Origin: Pseudomonadota bacterium
GTDB taxonomy: Bacteria > Pseudomonadota > Gammaproteobacteria > Burkholderiales > Rhodocyclaceae
Length of the DNA stretch: 64,000 nt
NCBI GenBank assembly: GCA_026399515.1
Contig: JAPLQT010000119.1
Coordinates: 50,099-114,098 of the forward strand
Direction: 5' to 3'
Position numbers and translations under genes: made by a program. Below the pieces are notes generated by a model. That model was not told where the DNA came from and ran no database searches. It saw nothing but the letters and a program-made list of their open reading frames with translations. This document shows, piece by piece, positions 1 to 8,149 of the stretch (positions within the stretch are counted from its first letter, which is position 1; each line of letters begins with the position of its first letter).

Positions 1-6
1 AGTGTC

Positions 7-1218
7 CTACAACCACCTTTGCATCGAGTAGCCGCCGAGTACCGGACGCTGCAAGGCCGCTCGCAGGATTTGGCGGCCCCACTTGAATTCCTTGTAAAGG
101 ACCAGGAAGCGCCAGATGTCGCGCATGACCTTGGCGCGATCCCGCCAACTCAAGGCCATCAGCGCCGCCGGAAAATCGGCCTCGTGGGGACGGTCGAATG
201 CGACCTTCAGAGGGTTCCATTGATCGCTGGTACGCCGTACTTCCGAGGCGATCATGCGCCGATACATTTCCTGCACCGGCCGGTTGCGCAGCCTCGCCTC
301 GACCACGGCTTCGCCGCTGATTGCGCCCGAATGCAAGGCGCAACTCATGCCTTCGCCTATCATGTTGAGGAATCCGGCGGCCTGGCCGGTGATCAGCACA
401 TTGCCCTTGCCGAACACGTAGCGATTGATCAGCGAGGGCCCGAAATTTTCGCCGCAACCTTCGTCGTCATCGTCCTCGGGTTCGAGGCGTACCCCGTGTT
501 TGTCGGCCAGGTAGTCCACCACATTCCGGTGTTTGCGGGCGAAGTTGTCGCCGCGCTTGAAGCCGACCCCGACGATCTGGCGGCCGTCACGGGCATGGCT
601 CCAAGTGTAATGGCCGAGGCCGGGGTGAAACCAGAAATGGAAATACTGGGGATCGAGCGGGCATTCGATGATCCGGTGGAACTTCTGGCAGACGAAGAAC
701 CAAGGGATGCTTTGCGGGTAATCCGGGTAGAGCGCCCGGGTCACCAGCGAGCTCGGCCCGTCGGCGCCGATCACCAGGCGGGCGCGGTACTCGACGGGCT
801 CGCCGCGGCTGCGTGCCGAAACGATAAGGTGATCGCCATGATCCTGCAAACCGACGAACGAAGTCTGGTCGTGGATTTCCGCGCCGCTTTGCCGGATCGC
901 CCAATGGTCGGAATACTTGCGGTGCAGGTGCGGCGTGGTGCCGCCGAAGAAATCCATCGGCATCGACACCATGCTGGGAAAATGGAAGGTCACGCCGCGG
1001 CAGGAAGCGGGCTCATGCAGCACCTGGGGAGGCAGCGGGCCGAAGTTCTCGAGCAGGAAGCGATGACCGCGCGGAGACAGGATGCCGCTGCATATCTTGT
1101 GGCGCGGCAGCTGCTTGCGCTCGATCACGATGGTTTCCAGGCCGGCGTCCACCAGTCGCTTGGCCGCTGCTGCGCCGGACAGGCTGGCACCGACGATAAC
1201 GACATCCACGCTGCGCAT
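7..1218 (-). CDS. Geranylgeranyl reductase-like FAD-dependent oxidoreductase
   Basis: A 403-residue flavoprotein. The N-terminus carries a dinucleotide-binding motif (VIVGASLSGAAAAKRL, residues 7-22) and a later GADGPSS motif typical of the aromatic hydroxylase/geranylgeranyl reductase superfamily, where FAD serves to reduce or hydroxylate a hydrophobic substrate. A second FAD contact (GQAAGFLNMIGEGMS, around residue 280) resembles the GDAAG..NP..GEGI signature of GGR-type reductases. The start overlaps the stop of the upstream ferredoxin-like gene (TGATG), so it is the last gene of a coupled three-gene operon. The ferredoxin-like protein is a likely electron donor. The substrate is not evident; isoprenoid or lipid saturation is an inference. 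Confidence 0.72.
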   Translation of the reverse strand: MRSVDVVIVGASLSGAAAAKRLVDAGLETIVIERKQLPRHKICSGILSPRGHRFLLENFGPLPPQVLHEPASCRGVTFHFPSMVSMPMDFFGGTTPHLHRKYSDHWAIRQSGAEIHDQTSFVGLQDHGDHLIVSARSRGEPVEYRARLVIGADGPSSLVTRALYPDYPQSIPWFFVCQKFHRIIECPLDPQYFHFWFHPGLGHYTWSHARDGRQIVGVGFKRGDNFARKHRNVVDYLADKHGVRLEPEDDDDEGCGENFGPSLINRYVFGKGNVLITGQAAGFLNMIGEGMSCALHSGAISGEAVVEARLRNRPVQEMYRRMIASEVRRTSDQWNPLKVAFDRPHEADFPAALMALSWRDRAKVMRDIWRFLVLYKEFKWGRQILRAALQRPVLGGYSMQRWL

Positions 1219-1895
1219 CAGCGAGTTTCCTTCGCAAGTTCGTCTACGGACATCACCGGCCAGGCACCGAGCCGTTCGAATACGCCGCGGTCCGCCGGAT
1301 CCTCCACCACGATGCGCTGTATCTTGAAGCCTTGCACGATCCAGCGCGCCTGTGCCAGATAGTCACAGGCATCGGCATAATCGGCAGGCACGGGCAGCCG
1401 GGCCGGAATGGCGATGCGCTGCAAGTCCAGATTGAGCATGCATCCGGTCTCGCGGCGCAGTTCATCATATACCTTCACGCGACGTTCATAGTCGGCGTGA
1501 TAGCTGCGCGGTTCGATGACCAGCAGGTCGCCGGGGCCTAACCGGCTGCGCACTGCGGATTGCGCGACCAGCGGTTCCCTGGCGGTTGCAGTGGCAAGTT
1601 CGGCCTCATTCGAATCAAGCCGCAACCGGCGACGCACAGAGCGCATCATGCCGACTAGGTCGATGCGCTCCGGACATACCGGCGCGCAGGCGCCGCAAAG
1701 GTTGCACCACTGTGCCGTCGCCGCAAGATCTTCGATGGGGGCGCCGCGCTGCAAGGCCTTGCTGCAACCGAGAGGCGTCAGTTCGATATCGCGCGTCTGC
1801 CGCCATATCGGACAGACCAGCAGGCACAGCGCGCAAGCGCTACAGGCGGCGTGATCCGCAACCGGGAGCGCAATGTCGGTTGTCGCGAGGCTCAT
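1218..1895 (-). CDS. 4Fe-4S dicluster ferredoxin-like protein
   Basis: A 225-residue protein. Its N-terminal third contains two Cys-rich cluster motifs, CSACALCLLVCP (about residue 17) and CNLCGACAPVCP (about residue 56), consistent with two 4Fe-4S clusters arranged as in ferredoxin/HdrC-type electron carriers. The remaining 130 residues have no motif I recognise. The start chosen (ATG at 1895) overlaps the stop of the upstream FAD oxidase gene as TGATG; the longer open frame upstream is antisense-like coding inside that gene. The stop likewise overlaps the downstream flavoprotein start. The arrangement suggests it passes electrons between the two flavoproteins of this operon. Confidence 0.8.
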   Translation of the reverse strand: MSLATTDIALPVADHAACSACALCLLVCPIWRQTRDIELTPLGCSKALQRGAPIEDLAATAQWCNLCGACAPVCPERIDLVGMMRSVRRRLRLDSNEAELATATAREPLVAQSAVRSRLGPGDLLVIEPRSYHADYERRVKVYDELRRETGCMLNLDLQRIAIPARLPVPADYADACDYLAQARWIVQGFKIQRIVVEDPADRGVFERLGAWPVMSVDELAKETR

Positions 1896-3454
1896 CAGAA
1901 AATCACGTCGCGGTTGAGGATCATCGCCGGATCGACCTGGCGCTTGAACGCCAGGTGCCGGTCCACCAGGGCATCGCCGAAGACGCGCCGGATGTAGCCT
2001 TTCATCATGCCGCCGAACCTGTAGTAGCTGGCGCCCAGATCGACGCCGATATCGTAGATGGCGTTCTTGAACGACTGAAAATGGTCGCGGCTGTACACGG
2101 CGTCTCCCACCATCGGCTCGAATTCGCAGCCGTAGGCCCATCCCTCCGCATCCGCCGGAATGCACGACATTTCGTAGTGTTCACGATGCTCCGGGCGCAG
2201 CTTGATGCCGACGCAATACAGGGTGTAGCGCGGGAAATATCTGCGGCATACGGCGTTGCCGCGTTCCACCGCCTCGACGAATTTATCCGCCGATGTGGCG
2301 AGGTCGGGAATCACCATCTGCCTGCCGCCCCAGAATTTCCACACGGCGCGGGAAAATACCACCGTGCGGTCCAGCATGGTTCCGTCGCGCATATACTCGG
2401 GACGCTGAAGTTCCGGGAACAGGTCGCGCTTGCGCTGCCACAGGTACCAGGCTTCCGCCAGCTTCCAGGGGCGCAAGGCGTAACGGCGCAGCATGCACAG
2501 GGCGAAGCCGAATTCACCATAACCGCGCAGGCGCGACAGCCATTCGGAGTTGAAAACAGCCTCGCGTTCCGGCGTGTCGAAGGCCACCAGCAGATTGACC
2601 GCGCAGTCCATGATGGTGAGTATGCCCGAGTAGTCGCTGGCGTCGTTGCGGTCGAGCATTTGAAGATCCTCGATCGCCAGGCGCAACGAGTCGTAGTGGA
2701 AATAATGCATCCGCAAGGGTGTGTAGGGACGGACTCTCAATGTTGCCTCGGTGATCACGCCGAACTGGCCGTAGCCGAGGATTACGCGCCTGAACAACTC
2801 GGGATGCTCCTTGTCGGAACATTCGACGATCTCCCCGGTAGGGGTCACCACCTGCAAGGCCAATGCTTGATCGGCGCTGCAACCCAGGCGCGCAGAATTC
2901 ACGTCTATGCCGCCGACACCCAGCGTTCCACCCACCGATGAGGTAAGGTTCAGCGGCGCCGAAAGGTAATCGAGGCCATCACGGCGCAGTTCCTCGGCCA
3001 GGCTGTGCCAGAAGATGCCGGCTTCCGTGCGCACTTGCTGCGCAGTGGCATCGATCGCGATGACCCGGCTCATCCCGGTCATGTCCAGCAACACGCCGCC
3101 GAAAGCCACCGATTCGCCTTCCGTGGTGAGGCCTCCGCCGCGAACGGTCACCGGGACGCGGTAGGTTTGTGCAGCCTTGAGGAGATCGGCAATCTGCGCT
3201 GCGCTGCGTGCGATCACCACGCCGTGCGGCAAGCCGTAGGCGGTGCCGCCGGCATCGGTGGCAAAAATTCCCCGCGTGGCCAGCGCCTCGCGCAAGTCTA
3301 TGCCGCGCGCGCGGATCGCGATTGCGAAATCCCGCCATTTCTCGCCATGCCAGCGTGAGGGATTGGTCTGCTGGCGGCTGATTCCCAGTAAGGAATCGGT
3401 GCCGACCGGACACATTCCGGGGATGCCGATGCCGGCCGTATCCATCTTTCCCAT
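1895..3454 (-). CDS. FAD-binding (PCMH-type) oxidase
   Basis: About 519 residues. The FAD-binding type 4 core is clear: VTVRGGGLTTEGES, then SVGGTLGVGGID, then YGQFGVITEATLRVRP, the order seen in cytokinin-dehydrogenase/DHCR24-like FAD-linked oxidases. I start it at ATG 3454 (MGKMDTAG), which has GGAAAA 5 bases upstream. The open frame extends to 3745, but that part reads into the divergent TonB-like gene and looks non-coding. It is the first gene of the three-gene redox operon, with an intergenic gap of about 160 bp to the divergent gene. The natural substrate is unknown. A C=C bond reductase/oxidase role in lipid or isoprenoid metabolism would fit the GGR-like partner. Confidence 0.75.
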   Translation of the reverse strand: MGKMDTAGIGIPGMCPVGTDSLLGISRQQTNPSRWHGEKWRDFAIAIRARGIDLREALATRGIFATDAGGTAYGLPHGVVIARSAAQIADLLKAAQTYRVPVTVRGGGLTTEGESVAFGGVLLDMTGMSRVIAIDATAQQVRTEAGIFWHSLAEELRRDGLDYLSAPLNLTSSVGGTLGVGGIDVNSARLGCSADQALALQVVTPTGEIVECSDKEHPELFRRVILGYGQFGVITEATLRVRPYTPLRMHYFHYDSLRLAIEDLQMLDRNDASDYSGILTIMDCAVNLLVAFDTPEREAVFNSEWLSRLRGYGEFGFALCMLRRYALRPWKLAEAWYLWQRKRDLFPELQRPEYMRDGTMLDRTVVFSRAVWKFWGGRQMVIPDLATSADKFVEAVERGNAVCRRYFPRYTLYCVGIKLRPEHREHYEMSCIPADAEGWAYGCEFEPMVGDAVYSRDHFQSFKNAIYDIGVDLGASYYRFGGMMKGYIRRVFGDALVDRHLAFKRQVDPAMILNRDVIF

Positions 3455-3616
3455 GCGCTTTTCCAATGTCAATGTACCTACGCCCGGAATGCCGCATTTC
3501 TGGCAAGGGCTGGCACGGCGTAAGTGAGGACTATAGCATCGCGTAAGGTGGGCTGGCAGCGTAGCTCTCCGGCGAAGCAGCGATATGAAATCCGCGAGTT
3601 TTTTCCAGGGACGCCT

Positions 3617-5122
3617 ATGAAAGAGGGGCATATCCGTAAGACAATGGCCGCTATGCTTACCCCAACACATCGACCCGTGCCATGGGCAGGGAAGGCAAGG
3701 AAAGATCGTCTTGCCGCCTCCCTCGCGGCAAGCCTCGTCCTGCATGCGCTGATCTTGTCTCTTCAGTTCGGAGTGTATGGAGAGTCCGGATGGAGCTTGT
3801 CGTTATTGGAAAACTCCGGAACTGAACGCAGCGCAAGCGTCCCCGTTCTTCAGGCAATATTGCGTGACCAGGAAAAGCCATCCGTCGAGGAGGAGAAATC
3901 CCCACCGCTCAGAGCTAAAGAAAACAAGATAGCCAAGGTCAAGGTCGAGCCGGTCGTCGGGAATCAGTCCAAGACGCCGGTGAGCGGGGCGCTGGCCGAG
4001 GCGGGCATCACTACAGGCAGCATAAGAGAGGTCACGCCGCCGTCGGCGCCGGCGGAAACGAAAGAGAAACTCGATGTCGTCGCCGAAACTCCCGAGCAGA
4101 AGCAAATTTCGGTCGCCGACAAGGGCGTGTCCGTATTGGCTTCCGAGCAGGAGAGTACCTGGACCATAGACGTCGCAAAAGCTGCGCAGGAAGCAGAGGA
4201 AAAAGCCCGAAACGAGCGGGTTGAACTGGATAAAGCCAAGGAAGCGGAAATACTCGAGCGGAAGAAGATAGAGCAGACCGAGAATCAAAGAAAGGCCGAA
4301 CTCGCTGCAATCGCCAAGGCCATGGAAGATACCTTGGCACGGCAACGCATCGACGAGGAGAAAAGGGCGACGGAGCAGGCAGCGCTGGCCAAAGCCAAGG
4401 AAGAAGCATTGGCGCGCATGAGGATCGAGGAAGAGAAACGGAATGCCGAACAGGCCGCTTTAGCCAAAGCCAGGGAGGAGGCCCTGGCGAAGAAAGCCGA
4501 GGCCGAAGCTCAGGCGAAGAAGGCCGAGGCTGAGGCCTTGGCACGAAGAGAGCAACTTGCCGCCCAGTCCGAGCGGGCTGCCGAAGCGAAGAGGCTTGCG
4601 GACGATCGTGGTGCCGATAGTTTCTCGAATCCGGCCGGCAAAGCGGGAGCGACGACCGGGCAGTCGGCCGACAAGGGGAGCAGCCTCGCCAGTCGCGCAC
4701 TCGATCAGGCCAGAGGCAACCCACGCGGATCCCCGCTCAGCCCGTTTGCTCCGAGCGACCGGCAACGCCGCGGAAGCATCCTCGGGCGGGATCCCAAGGA
4801 TATTCAATTGGCATTCTATGGCGAGGGCTGGCGGCAGAAAGTCGAACGCATCGGCAGCCTGAATTATCCGAAAATCTCCAAGAACCGGCACTACGATCCG
4901 CTGGTGGTCACTGTGAGCATCAATAGCGACGGCAGCCTCGCGGGAGTGCGCATAGATAAGAGCAGCGGCCAGAAGGAAATCGACGATGCCGTGCGCCGGA
5001 TATTGGAGATGAGCGCGCCGTTCGCGGCTTTCCCCCCTGATCTGAAGCGCAGTTACGACGTCGTGGACATTACCCGCACCTGGAGCTTCCTTGAGGAACG
5101 GCCAAGGATATACAGTCAGTGA
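3617..5122 (+). CDS. TonB/TolA-like energy transducer with long coiled coil
   Basis: 501 residues from ATG 3617, chosen for its CAGGGA ribosome site 5 bases upstream. An N-terminal cytoplasmic arm is followed by one membrane segment (about residues 32-52). Next comes a long Lys/Glu/Ala-rich coiled coil with repeated ALAKA(K/R)EEALA(R/K) units (about residues 200-345), resembling TolA domain II. The C-terminal domain (about 400-501; YPKISKNRHYDPLVVTVSINSDGSL and later an ITRTWSF end) matches the energy-transducer TonB C-terminal fold of betaproteobacteria. It should span the periplasm and couple ExbBD/TolQR proton motive force to outer membrane receptors. No exbB/exbD genes are nearby. Confidence 0.8.
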   Translation: MKEGHIRKTMAAMLTPTHRPVPWAGKARKDRLAASLAASLVLHALILSLQFGVYGESGWSLSLLENSGTERSASVPVLQAILRDQEKPSVEEEKSPPLRAKENKIAKVKVEPVVGNQSKTPVSGALAEAGITTGSIREVTPPSAPAETKEKLDVVAETPEQKQISVADKGVSVLASEQESTWTIDVAKAAQEAEEKARNERVELDKAKEAEILERKKIEQTENQRKAELAAIAKAMEDTLARQRIDEEKRATEQAALAKAKEEALARMRIEEEKRNAEQAALAKAREEALAKKAEAEAQAKKAEAEALARREQLAAQSERAAEAKRLADDRGADSFSNPAGKAGATTGQSADKGSSLASRALDQARGNPRGSPLSPFAPSDRQRRGSILGRDPKDIQLAFYGEGWRQKVERIGSLNYPKISKNRHYDPLVVTVSINSDGSLAGVRIDKSSGQKEIDDAVRRILEMSAPFAAFPPDLKRSYDVVDITRTWSFLEERPRIYSQ

Positions 5123-5150
5123 AAATCGAGTAACTTAGAGAGGGCGAACA

Positions 5151-6039
5151 TTGGACAAGCTGACAAGGGAAAACTTTAGGCAACTGCCGCTATCGGCGAC
5201 CGACGGGGCCTGGGGTACCGAATTGATGAAGCTCGGTGGCTTATCGACCGAATTGAAGGATCTCTGGAACATTTCGGCGCCGGATAAAGTGCTTCAGGTC
5301 GCGAGCTCCTATGTCGAAGCGGGATCTGACATTATCCTGACGAATACCTTTTCCTCCAATCGCATCGTACTGGAGCGCCATGGGGCAAGCGGACGTTGCG
5401 CTGAACTGTCGCGCGCCGGAGCCGCCATTTCGCGCAGAGCCGCCGGTGGCAGGACGCTGGTCTTCGGTTCGATCGGCCCAACGGGGAAGCTCGTGTCGCT
5501 GAAACAATTGGCGGTTGCGGAAGCCGAGTCCGTGTTCGAAGAACAGGCGATCGCATTGGCGGAGGGAGGGGCGGATGCCATCGTGATCGAAACCATGGCC
5601 GATCTCGAGGAGGCAAGGGCAGCGCTAAGAGCTTGTCTGCGAGCATGCTCCCTGCCGGTCGGGGTGAGCTTCACCTTTGACTCGGGCAAGGATAAGAATC
5701 GGACCATGATGGGCGTCAGCCCGGCCCAGGCATGGAAGGCGGCCAAAGAAGGCGGCGCGAGCTTTGTTGGGGCCAACTGTGGCATCGGCATCGACGCCTA
5801 CGTCAAGGTGGCGCAAGAACTGGCGCAGTGTGGCGACGATCTGCCGCTGTGGATCAAGGGCAATGCCGGCCGCCCCAAGATGGCCGCCGACGGTTCAACG
5901 TATTACACCGCCGGGCCAGAGGACTTTGCCCGTGCCGTCCCGGAACTCGTGGCAGCGGGTGTCCGTTTGTTGCGGTTCGACGCCGGCCCACGTCGCTGCC
6001 ATCGTCGCAGCTATTGAGGCTATCCGCGCATCCGACTGA
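5151..6039 (+). pseudogene. Homocysteine S-methyltransferase, frameshifted before CC zinc motif
   Basis: Starts at TTG 5151 behind a GAGAGGG ribosome site. The frame reads a typical homocysteine S-methyltransferase barrel: DGAWGTEL near the N-terminus, ILTNTFSSN, GSIGPTG, and the first zinc ligand in GANCGIG (Cys210). At about 5966 the frame departs from the family and ends at 6017 with an unrelated tail. The expected end, with the two adjacent zinc-ligand cysteines (CCGSTPAHVAAIVAAIEAIR), is intact in the +1-shifted frame and runs to 6039. Against the usual VR-x-x-GG-CCG pattern, four codons are replaced by one base, i.e. about 11 bases lost. Without a frameshift in translation the product lacks two of three zinc ligands and should be inactive. 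Confidence 0.8.
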
Positions 6040-6074
6040 CCGCTGAATGCTACTGCGGTAACAATCCGGCACGT

Positions 6075-6082
6075 TGTATACA
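6075..6082. promoter_or_regulatory. TGTATACA palindrome, distal operator candidate
   Basis: A perfect 8-base palindrome TGTATACA lying 131 bp upstream of an identical copy inside the promoter of the VanA-like operon. FCD-type GntR regulators bind short palindromes of this kind, and such a regulator is encoded two genes downstream of this site. That this is its distal operator is inference. Confidence 0.4.
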
Positions 6083-6185
6083 TTTTTGCCATAGGCAGCG
6101 CCTATTCTGGCTGTGGCCAGTCGTGACAATTACCCACTATGCTAGTAAACGCATAGCCCGAACCGGATATCTTGAGAAAAACCTG

Positions 6186-6213
6186 TTGACAGCCTGGCGG
6201 CTTAATGTATACA
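6186..6213 (+). promoter_or_regulatory. Sigma-70 promoter with overlapping TGTATACA operator
   Basis: A consensus -35 box TTGACA (6186-6191), a 16-bp spacer and a -10-like TATACA (6208-6213). The second copy of the palindrome TGTATACA (6206-6213) covers the -10 element. A protein bound there would block RNA polymerase, as expected for autoregulated repression of the oxygenase-GntR operon that starts at 6251. Predicted transcription start is near 6220. Confidence 0.6.
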
Positions 6214-6250
6214 GTCCGTATGCACTGTCCTCTCGTTCAGGAGCTATGCC

Positions 6251-7342
6251 ATGAGCTCAGCCGCCACCAAACTCAGCTTTCCCATGAATGCCTGGTACGC
6301 CGCCGCCTATGACGTGGAACTGCGGCGCGCATTGTTGCCGCGTACGGTCTGCAACAAGAAGCTGGTGATGTACCGCCGCGCCGACGGCACGCCTGCGGTG
6401 TTGGAGGACGCCTGTTGGCACAGGTTGCTGCCGCTTTCCAAGGGGCGGCTGATCGGCGACGAGGTGGAGTGTGGCTACCACGGACTGGTGTACAGCCCCG
6501 AGGGGCGCTGCATCAGCATGCCGTCCCAGGAAAAGCTCAACCCATCGGCCTGCGTGCGCAGTTTCCCGGTGGCCGAGAAGCATCGCTTCATCTGGGTCTG
6601 GCTGGGAGATTCGGCCCTGGCCGACGTCTCGGCGATACCGGACCTGCACTGGAACAACGACCCGGCCTGGGCCGGCGACGGCAAATTGCTCCACGTGAAT
6701 TGCGATTACCGTCTGGTGGTGGACAACCTGATGGACTTGACCCATGAGACTTTCGTACACAACACCAGCCTGGGTAATCGCGCCGTCGCCGAGGCACCAT
6801 TCACCACCACCCACAGCGATACCTCGGCAACCGTGACGCGCTGGATGCGCGACATCGAACCGCCGCCCTTTTGGGCCGAGCAGTTGCGCCAACCGGGCAA
6901 GGTCGACCGCTGGCAGATCATCAATTTCCAGCCGCCGTGCACCGTCACTATCGACGTCGGCGTGGCCCCGGCCGGCAGTGGCGCCCCCGAGGGCGACCGC
7001 TCGCGGGGCGTGAACGGCTATGTACTCAACACCATCACGCCGGAGAGCGAGACCTCCTGCCACTATTTCTGGGCCTTCTGCCGCAACTACCGGCTGTCGG
7101 AGCAGGGCGTCACCCAGAGCTTGCGCGAGGGCGTATCCCGGGTGTTCGCCGAGGACGAGGTCATACTCGAGGCGCAACAGCAGGCCCTGCTCGATCATCC
7201 GGACAAGAGCTTCCGCAACCTCAATATCGACGCCGGAGCGGTGTGGGCGCGTCGCATCATCGATCGTCTGGTCGCCGCCGAGCAGGACGCCCTGCGGCCT
7301 GCCACGGCGGGCGCGACTCAGCTCAGCGAGGAGACCGTTTGA
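6251..7342 (+). CDS. vanA: VanA-like Rieske oxygenase (vanillate O-demethylase family)
   Basis: 363 residues. The Rieske 2Fe-2S ligands are visible as C55-x-H57 and C74-x-x-H77 (CGYH). The mononuclear iron site appears as DNLMDLTHETFVH, the Asp-His-His pattern of VanA-type oxygenases, and the opening FPMNAWYAAAYDVEL is typical of VanA. Such enzymes O-demethylate vanillate or related methoxy-aromatics using electrons from a VanB-type reductase. No vanB lies beside it, so the reductase must come from elsewhere. The 3' end overlaps the GntR gene start. The feruloyl-CoA synthase downstream supports a lignin-derived aromatic pathway, though the exact substrate is uncertain. Confidence 0.82.
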   Translation: MSSAATKLSFPMNAWYAAAYDVELRRALLPRTVCNKKLVMYRRADGTPAVLEDACWHRLLPLSKGRLIGDEVECGYHGLVYSPEGRCISMPSQEKLNPSACVRSFPVAEKHRFIWVWLGDSALADVSAIPDLHWNNDPAWAGDGKLLHVNCDYRLVVDNLMDLTHETFVHNTSLGNRAVAEAPFTTTHSDTSATVTRWMRDIEPPPFWAEQLRQPGKVDRWQIINFQPPCTVTIDVGVAPAGSGAPEGDRSRGVNGYVLNTITPESETSCHYFWAFCRNYRLSEQGVTQSLREGVSRVFAEDEVILEAQQQALLDHPDKSFRNLNIDAGAVWARRIIDRLVAAEQDALRPATAGATQLSEETV

Positions 7343-8100
7343 GGGCGACCACCATTCGGCTGAGGCGCGATGCCAGCCAGACGGATCGGGCCATACTGGG
7401 CATGCGCGATCTGGTGCTGCGCGGCGAGTTCAAGGCCGGCGATCGCCTCACCGAACTTGCCTTGGTGGAAACTCTCGGCCTATCGCGCACGCCGATCCGC
7501 GCCGCGCTACAGCAGCTGACCCAGGAAGGCCTGCTGGAAGCGGTTCAGCCCACGGGCTATTTGGTGCGCGGGTTCAGCGAGAGCGAAATCTTCGACGCCA
7601 TCGAGGTGCGGGGAACCATAGAGGGCCTGGCCGCCCGCATGGCCGCCGAGCGGGGCGTGTCGCAGCCGACGCTGCGCGATATGCGCGACTGCCTGGCGAA
7701 GATCGACGAGGTGTTGACCAGGTCTAACCTCGGCGACGGGCAGTTGGCGCGCTTCGGCGCGCTAAATGAACAGTTCCACCACCTGCTGCTGCATGCCTCG
7801 GGCAGCGAGATGGTCAAACACGCCATGAGCCGGGTGGTGACGTTGCCCTTTGCCTCGCCCAACGCTTTCGTCCTGGTTCAGGCCAAGATTCCCGGCTCGC
7901 TCGAGATCCTGAAAATTGCCCAGGCACAGCATCACGACATTGTCGATGCGCTCGAGGAGCGTTCCAGCGCGCGGGCCGAACCGCTGTTGAGAGAACATGC
8001 GCGCAATGCGCGCAAGAATCTGGAGCTAGTGCTGCGCAATACGGATGCCTTGAGGCATCTGGTAGGGGCTCCGCTGATCCGCCGCCGTGGCGGCACCTGA
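7339..8100 (+). CDS. GntR-family (FCD) transcriptional regulator
   Basis: 253 residues from a TTG start at 7339 that overlaps the oxygenase stop (TTGA), with GAGGAG about 7 bases upstream. The N-terminal winged helix (DRLTELALVETLGLSRTPIRAALQQLTQEGLLE) is a clear GntR domain. The C-terminal all-helical half (IRGTIEGLAARMAA-like; here VRGTIEGLAARMAAERG, later FHHLLLHASG and QHHDIVDAL) is an FCD ligand-binding domain, which usually senses an aromatic or carboxylic acid through metal-bound histidines. Being second in the operon, it probably controls its own promoter at the TGTATACA sites. A longer upstream frame exists, but that part is out-of-frame vanA sequence. Confidence 0.88.
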   Translation: MRATTIRLRRDASQTDRAILGMRDLVLRGEFKAGDRLTELALVETLGLSRTPIRAALQQLTQEGLLEAVQPTGYLVRGFSESEIFDAIEVRGTIEGLAARMAAERGVSQPTLRDMRDCLAKIDEVLTRSNLGDGQLARFGALNEQFHHLLLHASGSEMVKHAMSRVVTLPFASPNAFVLVQAKIPGSLEILKIAQAQHHDIVDALEERSSARAEPLLREHARNARKNLELVLRNTDALRHLVGAPLIRRRGGT

Positions 8101-8149
8101 GTTGCATCAGTGTCACCGCAAGCCAACGACAACATCATCAGGAGACATT

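Noticed and set aside
19..1362. Long plus-strand open frame of 447 codons
   Set aside because: It is antisense to the GGR-like flavoprotein, whose minus-strand frame has clear FAD motifs. The plus frame has no recognisable domain and is a GC-rich shadow.
3455..3745. N-terminal extension of the FAD oxidase to 3745
   Set aside because: It would overlap the divergent TonB-like gene, has no family character, and ATG 3454 has a ribosome site.
6871..7338. Upstream extension of the GntR regulator
   Set aside because: These 156 codons are the out-of-frame reading of vanA; the TTG at 7339 with GAGGAG upstream and overlap with the vanA stop fits the regulator's start.
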